NCBI RefSeq assembly: GCF_001870485.1
Contig: NZ_MDKE01000066.1
Span: 62,001 to 126,000, forward strand
Source: Oceanisphaera psychrotolerans
Lineage (GTDB): Bacteria > Pseudomonadota > Gammaproteobacteria > Enterobacterales > Aeromonadaceae
DNA: 64,000 bases
Reading direction: 5' to 3'
Numbering within the stretch: the first letter of the stretch is position 1; each line of letters begins with the position of its first letter. The notes beneath the pieces were generated by a model, which saw only the letters and a program-made list of their open reading frames with translations, was not told the origin of the DNA and made no database searches. The position numbers were made by a program, and so were the translations under genes. Shown in pieces: positions 8,816-17,640 of this stretch.

Positions 8816-9775
8816 ATGAGTAAGAAACTGCTGAGACAATTGACTCTGGCGCGCTGTGTTCCCTATCGTCCGTACAAGCTGACCGCACGCCAGCTGCAAG
8901 ACAAACTGGAAGAAGAAGGCATTCAGGTCAGCCTGCGTACCGTACAGCGGGATCTGGAAGAAATGTCCGGCATGGGACTGTTCGATCTCACCTCGGATGA
9001 TCGCAGCAAACCCCATGGGTGGTGTTTTGAACGCAATGGTTTGAATGACTTCGCCAACTTCATGCCCCTCAGCCTGGCCATGGCACTGAAGACCTGGAAC
9101 GATCAGGCTGCCGATCTGCTGCCGGCCAGCGTACTGACCGAACTGAATCCCATTATCGACAAGGCCACCCAGGTCATCAAAGACAGCCAGAGCGAACTGG
9201 CCGGTCGCTGGATGGAAAACGTGGTGCGCCTGCCCAAACCCTTTGCCGGCAGCCCCGACATCCGCCGGGCCACCACCATCCGTGATGCCCTGTGGCGCGG
9301 ACGCAAGTTCAGCGCCGAAATCAAGCGGGTGATCAAGGGTCGTACCGTCTGGCTGCGTTATGAACAGGTGAACCCGCTCGGCATCGTCGGCCGTAAAGAC
9401 GGCACCATGCTGCTGTGCACCGTGTCCGACATGGACCCCAAGATTTACGGTATCCCCTTCGAACATATCAAGGATGCAGAACTGACCAGCCGTCCGGTAA
9501 CGCAGCCACGGGAGTTCAGCGTCAACAAGCTGCTCCGCGAAAAAGGTTATCAGGAAGAGTCCGATACCATTCATTTCGTCGGCCGGATCACCAACCCGAG
9601 CCGGAGCATCATGGAAGACGCCATTCCGGGTAACAACCCCCGGTTGACCCGCTACGACAAGCAGAGCATGATGGTGGAAACTGACGTAAAAGACTCGCCC
9701 GAATTTCGCCGTTGGTTGACCGATATGGCGGGAAAAGTCGAGATACTGGCGCCAGAATCGCTGAAAAAAAGCTAA
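8816..9775 (+). CDS. WYL-domain transcriptional regulator
   Basis: The 319-residue protein has an N-terminal winged helix-turn-helix (about residues 20-65, with LTARQLQDKL and LRTVQRDLEEM). The C-terminal WYL-type ligand-sensing region is around residues 175-205 (LRYEQVNPLGIV). The family's WYL tripeptide is degenerate here (MLL). The start ATG has AGAGGG upstream. WYL proteins often respond to nucleic-acid or nucleotide signals and control stress, defence or DNA-damage genes. Its only downstream neighbour in the same direction is the FtsZ paralogue 68 bases away, so it is a candidate regulator of that gene. Confidence 0.85.
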   Translation: MSKKLLRQLTLARCVPYRPYKLTARQLQDKLEEEGIQVSLRTVQRDLEEMSGMGLFDLTSDDRSKPHGWCFERNGLNDFANFMPLSLAMALKTWNDQAADLLPASVLTELNPIIDKATQVIKDSQSELAGRWMENVVRLPKPFAGSPDIRRATTIRDALWRGRKFSAEIKRVIKGRTVWLRYEQVNPLGIVGRKDGTMLLCTVSDMDPKIYGIPFEHIKDAELTSRPVTQPREFSVNKLLREKGYQEESDTIHFVGRITNPSRSIMEDAIPGNNPRLTRYDKQSMMVETDVKDSPEFRRWLTDMAGKVEILAPESLKKS

Positions 9776-9790
9776 TTTACAGCAACGATA

Positions 9791-9830
9791 CTGAATCCGG
9801 GGGCTGACTGATTCAGCCCTTTTGTTTTTT
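9791..9830 (+). terminator. Intrinsic terminator with a competing hairpin between the WYL regulator and the FtsZ paralogue
   Basis: GGGCTGA (9801-9807) pairs with TCAGCCC (9813-9819) and is followed by TTTTGTTTTTT, forming a good rho-independent terminator. CTGAATC (9791-9797) is an exact complement of GATTCAG (9810-9816), so it forms an alternative seven-pair stem that excludes the terminator. Only 13 bases separate the U-tract from the ftsZ-like start, leaving no room for a separate promoter. Transcription of that gene must therefore pass this point, which looks like an attenuator. Confidence 0.6.
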
Positions 9831-9843
9831 CACGGAGTACCGG

Positions 9844-10926
9844 ATGAGCGATCTCCTTTTTGAACCGGCCGAACTGGATTGTGATGCGATTAATATCGGC
9901 GTGATCGGTGTCGGCGGTTGCGGCGGCAACACCGTTAACCTGCTGGCCGACGGCGCTCTGCCTGAACATGTCAATATCGTGGCCATGAATACCGATGCCA
10001 AGGCACTGCAACAGAGCCGGGTCAATACCCTGCAGCTGGGCAAAATACTGACCCGCGGCCTGGGTGCCGGTGCTCAGTCCGAAATTGGCCGCCAGGCCGC
10101 CGAAGAAAGTCTGGACGAGATCCGCGCCCAGCTGAGTGGCGCGGATCTGTGCTTTATTACCGCCGGTATGGGCGGCGGCACCGGGACCGGTGCCGCCCCT
10201 GTCGTGGCCCAGATCGCCCGCGAACTGGGCATCATGACCGTTGCCATCGTCACCCGTCCGTTCGGCTTTGAAGGCAAACTGCGCGCCAGGGCCGCCGACG
10301 AGGGACTGAACACCCTGGCCGAGCACACCGACGCCTTGCTGGTGCTGCCCAACGATTACCTGCTCAAGGTACTGGGTGCCAAAACCCCCCTGCTGCAAGC
10401 CTTCACCGAAAGCAGCAGGGTCATTCAAAATGCGGTCAAGGGTCTCGCCGACATCATCGGTCAGACAGGCCTCATCAATATCGACTTTGCAGATGTACGC
10501 ACCATCATGCGTCAGCAGGGCAAGGCGGTGATGGGTATCGGTCTTGGCAAGGGCGAAAACAAGGTGACCGACGCCACCCTGCAGGCGCTGAACAATCCGC
10601 TGCTGGAGAAGGTAGAGCTGGAACGCGCCCGGGGCGTGCTGCTGAATGTGGTGGCATCGATGGATATCGGCCTGGATGACTTTCAGAAAATCGGCGATCA
10701 GGTGGCGGCCTGCGTGGGCGAGTTTGCCACCGTGGTATCCGGCATCAGCCTGGATCCCAACCTGACCGACAGCATTCAGGTGACCATGATCGCCACCGGC
10801 ATTCAACCTCAGCAGGAAACCATCGCGCCGTCACCAGCCCAGCAGAGTGCGTCGCCGGCTCAGGCCGAACCCACCCCGGAAGGGCTCGATATTCCCGCCT
10901 TTCTGCGCCAGCGCAAGCAACAGTAA
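9844..10926 (+). CDS. FtsZ paralogue (second tubulin-like division GTPase)
   Basis: This 360-residue protein is a full FtsZ. It has a glycine-rich loop GGCGGN (24-29), the tubulin signature GGGTGTG (110-116), the T7-loop segment NIDFADV with Asp214 and Asp217, a short linker (about 321-347) and a conserved C-terminal peptide LDIPAFLRQR. GTP binding, polymerisation and binding of FtsA/ZipA-type partners are thus expected. It lacks the dcw neighbours (ftsQ, ftsA, lpxC) that flank gammaproteobacterial ftsZ, and it differs from Escherichia coli FtsZ throughout (Cys in the first glycine loop, shorter linker). It is therefore probably a second copy. GGAG lies upstream of the ATG, and a terminator follows directly. 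Confidence 0.85.
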   Translation: MSDLLFEPAELDCDAINIGVIGVGGCGGNTVNLLADGALPEHVNIVAMNTDAKALQQSRVNTLQLGKILTRGLGAGAQSEIGRQAAEESLDEIRAQLSGADLCFITAGMGGGTGTGAAPVVAQIARELGIMTVAIVTRPFGFEGKLRARAADEGLNTLAEHTDALLVLPNDYLLKVLGAKTPLLQAFTESSRVIQNAVKGLADIIGQTGLINIDFADVRTIMRQQGKAVMGIGLGKGENKVTDATLQALNNPLLEKVELERARGVLLNVVASMDIGLDDFQKIGDQVAACVGEFATVVSGISLDPNLTDSIQVTMIATGIQPQQETIAPSPAQQSASPAQAEPTPEGLDIPAFLRQRKQQ

Positions 10927-10955
10927 AAAGGCCGGTGCACAGGCACCGGCCTTTT
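10926..10955. terminator. Bidirectional rho-independent terminator
   Basis: GGCCGGTGC (10930-10938) and GCACCGGCC (10943-10951) form a nine-pair stem with a four-base loop, flanked by AAAA and TTTT. It sits between the convergent ftsZ-like and gltS genes and can serve both. Confidence 0.85.
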
Positions 10956-10986
10956 CAATCTTCAAATATCCACTTTCGTTGTTACC

Positions 10987-12195
10987 TTAGCCGAATACGT
11001 TCAGGCACCAGGTAATGGCGGGAATGGCCACTATGTCGATCAGCACGGCTCCGCACAGGGGCGCCACGATAAAGGCCTTGTGCGAGAACACCTTGTAGCG
11101 ATCACAGACGGCGCTCATGTTGGCGACCGCATTGGGGGTCGCCCCCAGGCCGTGTCCTACAAAACCGGCGCACAGCACGGCAGAATCGTAGTTGGCACCC
11201 ATCAACCGGAACATAAGGAAGACCGCCAGCAATACGATGGCCAGGGTCTGCACCACCAGGATGATCAGCAATGACCAGCCCAGATCCGCCAACTGCCACA
11301 GTTGCAGCGACATCATCGCCATGGTCAGGAAGATCCCCAGACAAAAGTCGCTGACCACGTTGATAGCGTTGTCCGGCAGCGTCAGCAGGGAAAACTTCTC
11401 GTTCAGGTTACGCAGCACGATAGCGATAAACATGGCGCCGACATAAGAAGGCAGAATGATGTCAAAATCCGCGCGCAGGTGGCCACTCAGCCACAGACCG
11501 GCAATCATGGTACAGAGCACCACCGCCAGAATCTTCAGCAACAAGGTACCGGTAATAGTGGCCGGCACAGGTCGTTCCGAGGCCGCCAGCGCTTGCAGAT
11601 CATGGACCTGCTCCGCCTGAATATCGATCTTGTGCCGACTGATCAGCAGGCGAGCCACAGGCGCGCCCAGCAGACCACCGGCCACCATGCCGAAGGTGGC
11701 CGCGGCCAGGGCGGCGGTAGTAGCACCGGTCACGCCCAGCGCCTCGGCCTCGGGCCCAAAGGCAGCGGCGGCACCGAAGCCCCCTTCCAGAGAGACGGCA
11801 CCGGCCATCAGGCCGAGCAAAGGGTGTTCGCCCAGCAGGGAGGCAATGCCGATACCCAGACCATTCTGCAGCAATGCCAGCATCCAGCAGGCAACCAGAT
11901 AAATCCCCAGTACCTTGCCGCCTTTTTTCAACAGCGCCAGGCTGCCGCCCAGGCCGACGGTAGCAAAAAATGCGATCATCAAGGGCGTTTGCAGGGCCGT
12001 ATCGAACTTGAACTCGACCCCTCCCCAGCTACGGGCGGCCCATACCACCAGAGCAAAACCGAAGCCGCCGATCACCGGGGCCGGTACACACAACTGGTGG
12101 AACAGTGGCACCTTGCGCTGCAATACCAGTCCCAGCATCAACAGCAAGGCCGCCAGGGCCGTGGTGTTCATCACGTCGAGAGTAATGAGGTTCAT
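10987..12195 (-). CDS. gltS: Sodium/glutamate symporter GltS
   Basis: This 402-residue protein is almost entirely hydrophobic with about ten to eleven membrane helices. It has the GltS signatures PAPVIGGFGFA near the N-terminus, GGFGAAAAFGP in the middle (first re-entrant region) and GHGLGATPNAVANM (second repeat). It imports glutamate with sodium. The start ATG is preceded by AGGGAA. It lies downstream of hutG on the same strand (79 bases), so glutamate import and histidine-derived glutamate formation may be co-regulated. Confidence 0.93.
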   Translation of the reverse strand: MNLITLDVMNTTALAALLLMLGLVLQRKVPLFHQLCVPAPVIGGFGFALVVWAARSWGGVEFKFDTALQTPLMIAFFATVGLGGSLALLKKGGKVLGIYLVACWMLALLQNGLGIGIASLLGEHPLLGLMAGAVSLEGGFGAAAAFGPEAEALGVTGATTAALAAATFGMVAGGLLGAPVARLLISRHKIDIQAEQVHDLQALAASERPVPATITGTLLLKILAVVLCTMIAGLWLSGHLRADFDIILPSYVGAMFIAIVLRNLNEKFSLLTLPDNAINVVSDFCLGIFLTMAMMSLQLWQLADLGWSLLIILVVQTLAIVLLAVFLMFRLMGANYDSAVLCAGFVGHGLGATPNAVANMSAVCDRYKVFSHKAFIVAPLCGAVLIDIVAIPAITWCLNVFG

Positions 12196-12274
12196 TTTAT
12201 TTCCCTATATCTACAACTAATTACAGTGTCGGCATTGGTCAAGGAACGACCTCGACCAGCGCCGACAAACGGGG

Positions 12275-13225
12275 TCAGCCGGCAAGCCGGGCCAACAGGC
12301 GCGCGGCCACGCGGGCCGTGCTTGAGTGCCGATCCCGAGCCGGGTTCAGCTCGGCGATATCGGCCATTCTCATCTTGTTGCTGGACTTGATGCGCTCCAG
12401 CGCATACTCCAGCAGCCCCAGATCCATGCCTCGTCCTGCCGGGGCACTGACGCCCGGCGCCAGACTGGCCGGCAGCACATCCAGACAGACGGTGACATAC
12501 AGCAGGTCGACCTCATTAATCGCCTGATCCAGGGCCGAGTTCAGCGGCTGCAGATCCCAGCCGTTCAGTTCTTCATCCAGCACGATACGGGTATTCAGCT
12601 GGCGGGCGCGCTCGAACAACGCATCGGTATTGTGGTAGCGGCTAACGCCGATACAGGTGTAATGAAACGGCAGTCCGCGTGCTTCGCACAGGGTGGCACA
12701 CTGGTTGAAGGGGGTACCGGAGCTGGCGCGTGCCGAGCGACGTAAATCCAGGTGGGCGTCGAAGTTGATGATGCCGATACGCGGAGTCGCTTGCTGGCGG
12801 CACTGGTGCTCCATCAGACCGCTGAAGCTGGCATAACCAATCTCGTGACCACCGCCCAGGCCAATCACCCGATGCCCTGCGTCCATGAAGGCCGCTACCT
12901 TGTCGGCATACAGCGCCTGAGCCACTTCCAGCTCATCCCCGTGACAATGCACATCACCACCGTCGTAGAGGGGAGTATCCAGATGCCAGGCCAGGTTGGC
13001 AGTGGCAGAGCGCAGGGCAGCCGGTCCCGCCGCCGCTCCCACCTGGCCTTGATTGCGGAGCACACCGGCATCACAGCAAAAGCCCAGCAACACCAGGCCG
13101 GCCGCCTGCCCATCCTCCACAGCCTGCACCTGCTGGTGCCAGCGTCGGGCCAGATCACCTTCTTCATGATCGACCCGTCCCTGCCACAGAGACATGTCGG
13201 CGGCGCTATATGCGGTTTGCTTCAT
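12275..13225 (-). CDS. hutG: Formimidoylglutamase HutG
   Basis: The 316-residue protein has the ureohydrolase manganese motifs: GGGHEIGY (first His), NFDAHLDLR (Asp/His cluster) and SLDVLPASLAPGV, here VCLDVLPASLAPG. It hydrolyses N-formimidoyl-L-glutamate to glutamate and formamide, the last step of histidine degradation. AGGAG precedes the ATG. The other hut genes are not in the window. Its neighbours gltS and an IclR regulator suggest a glutamate-related regulon. Confidence 0.92.
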   Translation of the reverse strand: MKQTAYSAADMSLWQGRVDHEEGDLARRWHQQVQAVEDGQAAGLVLLGFCCDAGVLRNQGQVGAAAGPAALRSATANLAWHLDTPLYDGGDVHCHGDELEVAQALYADKVAAFMDAGHRVIGLGGGHEIGYASFSGLMEHQCRQQATPRIGIINFDAHLDLRRSARASSGTPFNQCATLCEARGLPFHYTCIGVSRYHNTDALFERARQLNTRIVLDEELNGWDLQPLNSALDQAINEVDLLYVTVCLDVLPASLAPGVSAPAGRGMDLGLLEYALERIKSSNKMRMADIAELNPARDRHSSTARVAARLLARLAG

Positions 13226-13246
13226 TACTACTCCTAACGCATTTCA

Positions 13247-13969
13247 CTAATAACTCATGGCCCCTAGACGAGCCGCTGCATCACAGGCCCAGCGAATCCA
13301 CTGATACTGAACATCACCTACCCGGTCTGCAGGCGCCATCAGGCTTATGGCGCCGAGCAAGTGCTCCCTACTGCCCAGCACCGGCACGCTGACACCCCAA
13401 ACCCCCTTGTCGATTTCTCCCTGTGAAAGCGCGTAGCGCTGCTCGCGCACCCGGCTCAACTCTTGTTCCAGCTGAGTGCGCTCTGCCTGAGCCAGCTCGG
13501 CCAGAATCGCTTCACGTTCGGCTTTATCCATGAATGCCAGCAGGGCCTTGGCACTGGCACCATGGCGCAACGGCTGGGAGTGACCTTTCTGATAGCAACA
13601 GCGCAATGCCTGAGGGCTATCGATCATTTCGACGCACAGCGCCCGATTACCGGAAATCATCATCAGGGCAGCACTTTCACCGGTGCGACTCGCCAATTCA
13701 GCCAGCAAGGGCCGTGCCCAGGTCAGTACGCTGTTCTGCAATTCGAAACCAGCCACCAGCTGCACCGCCATAGGTCCGGGAGCATATCTTCCGCTCTGGC
13801 GTTCCTGTACCAGTGACCAACGACTCAGTACCGCCAGATAACGATAAGTGCTGGACAGCGGTAAACCGGTGCAGTCGGCAAGCTCGCGGGCGGTAATAGG
13901 CCCGGAAGAAATCGCCAATGCTGATAACAACCTGAAAACCTTGTCTTGGGAGCTACTCTTGATAGTCAT
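13247..13969 (-). CDS. IclR-family transcriptional regulator
   Basis: The 240-residue protein has a winged helix-turn-helix at about residues 8-65 (ARELADCTGLPLSSTYRYL) and an IclR effector domain (RHGASAKALLAF, GVWGVSVPV). The start ATG at 13969 is supported by AAGGA; longer in-frame starts run into an AT-rich leader. It is 21 bases upstream of hutG on the same strand, so it is likely cotranscribed with hutG and gltS and may control them. The effector is unknown. Confidence 0.88.
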   Translation of the reverse strand: MTIKSSSQDKVFRLLSALAISSGPITARELADCTGLPLSSTYRYLAVLSRWSLVQERQSGRYAPGPMAVQLVAGFELQNSVLTWARPLLAELASRTGESAALMMISGNRALCVEMIDSPQALRCCYQKGHSQPLRHGASAKALLAFMDKAEREAILAELAQAERTQLEQELSRVREQRYALSQGEIDKGVWGVSVPVLGSREHLLGAISLMAPADRVGDVQYQWIRWACDAAARLGAMSY

Positions 13970-14488
13970 GATCCTGTCCTTGCGGCGAACATCGCCCGAA
14001 AAACACATAATGTAAAACACCATTCTCAAAATATGATAATAAATGTCAAATTAAGTAATAAATTTCCAATAATGTTAAAAAAGGCACTCATTATTAACAA
14101 AGTCATCAGCTATGCTTGTCATATTTTTCATTCAGGCAAGAAGCCGCTCAACGCCTCCTATGCCAACACAGAGCGAAGCAGACGAGAGCAGATTTTGGGT
14201 CAGAGCCCCAGAGGTAACGGATAACTATGCAGCGCCAAGCAGGTCCTTTTTCCATGAGGTGAAATAGATCATCTGTTTAGCGGGATTGGTATAAAAAGAG
14301 GAATAAACGAAAGCATGCCGCCGCTATCGGTGCAGACCAAGGAGCTGTGACAAGACTGAAGAACAGGAGGAAGAAGGAAAAACAGGCAAGAAAAAGGGCA
14401 AGCCAACCGGCCTGCCCGTCATGCAGAGTACCCGTTGATTATCCGGGTCACCAATCCGGATACCCGCCCTTCGACAGCCTGAGGGATT
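13970..14488. other. Intergenic region without a convincing gene
   Basis: About 520 bases separate the IclR gene from the DNase-I-fold gene, both on the minus strand. The IclR-proximal part (13990-14110) is AT-rich and suits a promoter. A reverse-oriented TATACCAATCCCGC lies at about 14280-14294, similar to the start of repeat copy B. TATCCGG...CCGGATA and a CCCTTCGACAGCCTGAGGG stretch (about 14466-14484) are repeat- or terminator-like. No reading frame here has coding character. Confidence 0.5.
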
Positions 14489-15616
14489 TCACACCCGCAA
14501 TGTCATATCCACCCACACCAGGCGATGATCCGAGCTGGCCCGACGCGCCGGCCACCCCCGCTTGTTCCAGAACAGCTCCGCCCCGGCCTGTCCCGGTGGC
14601 AACCAGTACACTCCACTCGCCAGGGCCTGCACACTGCACCCGGGCAGCACATAGTCGAGCCGCAACCCCTGACTGTGCGTCCAGTAACGCGGCGATCCCC
14701 GACGCACCGACATACCTTTGAGCGCAAAGCCCCCGCGAGAGGATGGCCGCAGCCGACCCAGGGCCACGCTGTGATTCAGCGCGGGATCGGCCAGCAACGC
14801 CTGGATCCCATCCCGGAAGCCGTCACCATCCAGCGGATCCGCGTTCAGATCCCCCAGGATCACAAAATCGGACCCGGCATCCAGCCCGCCCCGACCACCC
14901 GCATCATCCACCAGATAATCCCCGCGTCCGGGTCGGATATAGTCGTGCCATAGTCGCAGCTCGTCGTGATTACGGCAGCTGTTGCGACGCTCCGGGCCTT
15001 CGTCGATGGGCGGAGCCGGATGACAGCTCAGCAGATGCAGCACCCGGCCATCGGGCAGACTCACCGGCAGATCTAGGTGGTTCTTGGAAGACAACGGCAA
15101 CACCTCGAGCACCTCAGCGCCGTAGTAACTGCCACCCTCCGTCATCGGCAGCCGGGCACCGGGCATGTCTCGCCAGCGGAAGCGGCGAAAGCTGCGCATC
15201 TGCTCGAACAGCAGCGGAAAACGCGACAGTACCGCAAAGCCGTACTGGCCGTGAAAGGCGCCAAACCCCAGGCCATCGCCCGGCAAGGCCGGGCTCCCCT
15301 GGCCGTTCAGCGCCAGTGGTGCCAGCAGGCCGGTATTGGTGGGTACCAGATAGCGATAGGGATACTCGATGCCCCGCTCGCCCCGGGCCAGGTAGTCTTC
15401 GCAAAACAGCCGCAGGTGGCTGTCATCCCTCCCCTCGCCATCGTGATCAAACTCGTTCAGCAGCACCACGTCGGGGCGGATGTGCTGCAGGATGCGGCCA
15501 ACATGATGGGGCTGACGATGATTTCCCGCCGCCAGTTCGGCGGCCAGCTGTCCCGGCCGGGGGCGATCCAGGGCCACATTGAAGGTGGCGATACGTATTT
15601 TTAACGGTGACATCAT
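14489..15616 (-). CDS. Endonuclease/exonuclease/phosphatase-fold protein
   Basis: This protein of about 375 residues has the DNase I-like fold motifs: IATFNVAL at the N-terminus, LLNEFDHDG (catalytic Glu), FVILGDLNADPLDG (Asp-Asn) and SSDHRLVWVD at the C-terminus (Asp-His). These residues bind a divalent metal for phosphodiester or phosphomonoester hydrolysis. No signal peptide is evident. The ATG at 15616 is chosen over a TTG at 15643, which has no ribosome site. The substrate cannot be deduced; similar proteins are annotated as putative extracellular nucleases or lipid phosphatases. Confidence 0.8.
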   Translation of the reverse strand: MMSPLKIRIATFNVALDRPRPGQLAAELAAGNHRQPHHVGRILQHIRPDVVLLNEFDHDGEGRDDSHLRLFCEDYLARGERGIEYPYRYLVPTNTGLLAPLALNGQGSPALPGDGLGFGAFHGQYGFAVLSRFPLLFEQMRSFRRFRWRDMPGARLPMTEGGSYYGAEVLEVLPLSSKNHLDLPVSLPDGRVLHLLSCHPAPPIDEGPERRNSCRNHDELRLWHDYIRPGRGDYLVDDAGGRGGLDAGSDFVILGDLNADPLDGDGFRDGIQALLADPALNHSVALGRLRPSSRGGFALKGMSVRRGSPRYWTHSQGLRLDYVLPGCSVQALASGVYWLPPGQAGAELFWNKRGWPARRASSDHRLVWVDMTLRV

Positions 15617-15690
15617 GAGAGCCTGCTTGCCTTTATCGTTCAAACTGTCATCATCTTTTGTTCAACATCTGTGTTTCATGGAAGAAAACA

Positions 15691-15984
15691 ATGTTCACTA
15701 CCCTGATTTTCACCTCGTTGACGCTGTTCGGCCTGCTTTATGTGCTGCGCCGCCGTCAGGAAAGTTTTTTGATCACCATTGAAGGTGTCCACCTCACCAT
15801 TAAACGGGGGCGCCCACCACAGGCTCTGCTGCAGCATTGCCGACAGCTGATGCTGGATGCACGCACCCTCAAGGGTACCATTCGCGGTCTCAAGAAAGGT
15901 AACGGTGTGGCACTGAGCTGTTCTCGCAGCATTCCCGCCACCTACCGCCAGGATATTCACCTGTTCTGGCAACAGCAGCCCTAG
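15691..15984 (+). CDS. DUF3634-family small membrane protein
   Basis: This 97-residue protein has one N-terminal membrane helix ending in YVLRRRQ, then a small soluble domain (ITIEGVHLTIKRGRPP, GTIRGLKKG, CSRSIPA). This matches DUF3634, which is found in marine gammaproteobacteria. The ATG at 15691 has GGAAGA upstream. Function is unknown. Confidence 0.75.
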   Translation: MFTTLIFTSLTLFGLLYVLRRRQESFLITIEGVHLTIKRGRPPQALLQHCRQLMLDARTLKGTIRGLKKGNGVALSCSRSIPATYRQDIHLFWQQQP

Positions 15985-16092
15985 ATGGTCGGGCAGGCAC
16001 CGCCTGCAGAAGGCTTCTCATTACGATGAAGCCCTTGACCTGAACCCGATTTCCCGGTTTGCTGGTGATATTATTCATGATGAGGTCGAACG

Positions 16093-16758
16093 ATGAAATT
16101 ATATCCCCTGCTGCTCTGTGGCCTGCTGGCCGCCTGTTCCAGTCAGCCGCCGGCAGAGCAGGCCGAAGCACCGGCTTCCGACACCACCCCCAGCCAGACT
16201 GCTCAGGAAGTGACACCCAAGGGAGAATTCGCCCAGATTGACGTCAGCCGTTCCCAGCAGGCGATGGATGCCATTACCAGTGGCAAAGGCGACACCATCA
16301 ACGAGATACTGAAAAGCCCCAACGATTATGCGCCGCCGGTGCTGTATCTGATGTCGGCCATCATGTTCGACAATGACTATCAGGATCAGGCCACCTTCTG
16401 GTATTACGCCGCCCAGCTGAGAGCCCGCAGCGATGCCAACAAATCCGGCGACAAGACCGCCCATGGCGCCGTCAATCAGCTGAACCAGCGCTTCGGTGCA
16501 CGTATCGCGCCCGCTTCCCTGAGCAACCCGGACCGGTTGCAGTCCATCGTCAGCCAGGTGCTGGAATGGGACAGCGAACAAACACGCAACTACGATGCTC
16601 GCTGGATTGCACTGCAAAGCAAGGACGTGGTCACCGAAACCAAGGTCAACTTCATGCCACGTGAAAAATGGCAGGAAATCGATGCCATGACCCGCAACCA
16701 GTTCCGCCAAGGGCTGGATAAGGCGCTGACCAGGTTGCGCCAGGCGCCGGCTCAGTAA
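16093..16758 (+). CDS. Predicted lipoprotein of unknown function
   Basis: The 221-residue product has a lipoprotein signal with lipobox LLAACSS and a low-complexity Pro/Ala/Thr linker to about residue 45. A mostly helical domain follows (YLMSAIMFDNDYQDQATFWYYAAQLRAR), with a repeat-like helical pattern. It is probably anchored in the outer membrane on the periplasmic side. I do not recognise the family. It stands alone between the DUF3634 gene and the cytochrome b561 gene. Confidence 0.7.
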   Translation: MKLYPLLLCGLLAACSSQPPAEQAEAPASDTTPSQTAQEVTPKGEFAQIDVSRSQQAMDAITSGKGDTINEILKSPNDYAPPVLYLMSAIMFDNDYQDQATFWYYAAQLRARSDANKSGDKTAHGAVNQLNQRFGARIAPASLSNPDRLQSIVSQVLEWDSEQTRNYDARWIALQSKDVVTETKVNFMPREKWQEIDAMTRNQFRQGLDKALTRLRQAPAQ

Positions 16759-16901
16759 ACCGCGCGCTCTGGCTGGCGGTTCACATCCCGGTATTGGCCG
16801 GGATGTTTCATTTTATGGCCCGCTCATCCGGCCTGCTCCATTTCCCGAGTAAAAACAAGACGCGAGTATTACCGCATACCGAGATCACGGAGATTACCCT
16901 C

Positions 16902-17582
16902 ATGAACGCATCATCCCATCGCCCGGTTCACGTCTGGGACTGGTCCATCCGGGTTTTTCACTGGAGTCTGCCCGTACTGCTGTTTTTGCTGTGGCGGTCG
17001 GCCGGCGACGACATGGAGCAGCACATGCTGTTCGCCCAGACCCTGCTGGGGCTGCTGCTGTATCGTATCATCTGGGGCTTTATCGGTACCCCTTATGCCC
17101 GGTTCGGCCATTTTATCTACCATCCGGGCCGGATTATTGCTTACCTGCGCGCTACCCTGACCCCGCACAAACCGGTATACCTGAGCCATAACCCGCTCGG
17201 TGGCGTCATGGTGCTGGTGTTGCTGGGCACCCTGCTGTTTCAGGCCGGCACCGGTCTGTTTGCCACCGACGATATCTTCTACGAAGGGCCCCTGTATCAC
17301 TATGTATCCGGCGCCACCACCAGCCTGATGACCGACTGGCACAAGTCCTGGTTTTACCAGGGGCTGCTGCTGACCATCGGACTGCACATCCTGGCCATAC
17401 TGCTGTACCGGTTACGTGGCGAGGATCTGGTCAAGGCCATGGTCACCGGCCGCAAGGACGCGCACGCCGACCGGGTGGCGGATTTGCTGGAGCTCCCCTC
17501 CCACGCCTTTCCCTGGCTGCGCTTCGTGCTGGCCGCCTTGCTGTCGGCCGGCACCGTCTGGGCGATGTTCAACATTTTCTGA
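16902..17582 (+). CDS. Cytochrome b561-type membrane protein
   Basis: This 226-residue protein has four main membrane helices with conserved histidines: VWDWSIRVFHWSLP (helix 1), GHFIYHPG, TDWHKSWFY and IGLHILAILLYR. It is a diheme cytochrome b that carries electrons from the quinone pool to a periplasmic acceptor. The ATG at 16902 has GGAG nine bases upstream; an in-frame start 36 codons earlier lacks coding character. It converges on the cytochrome c' gene and shares a terminator with it. This gene pair is often associated, which suggests c' as a possible partner. Confidence 0.88.
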   Translation: MNASSHRPVHVWDWSIRVFHWSLPVLLFLLWRSAGDDMEQHMLFAQTLLGLLLYRIIWGFIGTPYARFGHFIYHPGRIIAYLRATLTPHKPVYLSHNPLGGVMVLVLLGTLLFQAGTGLFATDDIFYEGPLYHYVSGATTSLMTDWHKSWFYQGLLLTIGLHILAILLYRLRGEDLVKAMVTGRKDAHADRVADLLELPSHAFPWLRFVLAALLSAGTVWAMFNIF

Positions 17583-17600
17583 TCCCCAGGAACAGACACA

Positions 17601-17628
17601 AAAAAAGGAGCCTTTCGGCTCCTTTTTT
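17601..17628. terminator. Bidirectional rho-independent terminator
   Basis: AAAAAAGGAGCC (17601-17612) and GGCTCCTTTTTT (17617-17628) form a perfect 12-pair stem with loop TTTC. It serves the convergent cytochrome b561 and cytochrome c' genes. Confidence 0.92.
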
Positions 17629-17640
17629 AGCACTCACCGC

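Noticed and set aside
9772-10806. Minus-strand open frame of 344 codons opposite the FtsZ paralogue
   Set aside because: It is antisense to a clear FtsZ and has no independent evidence.
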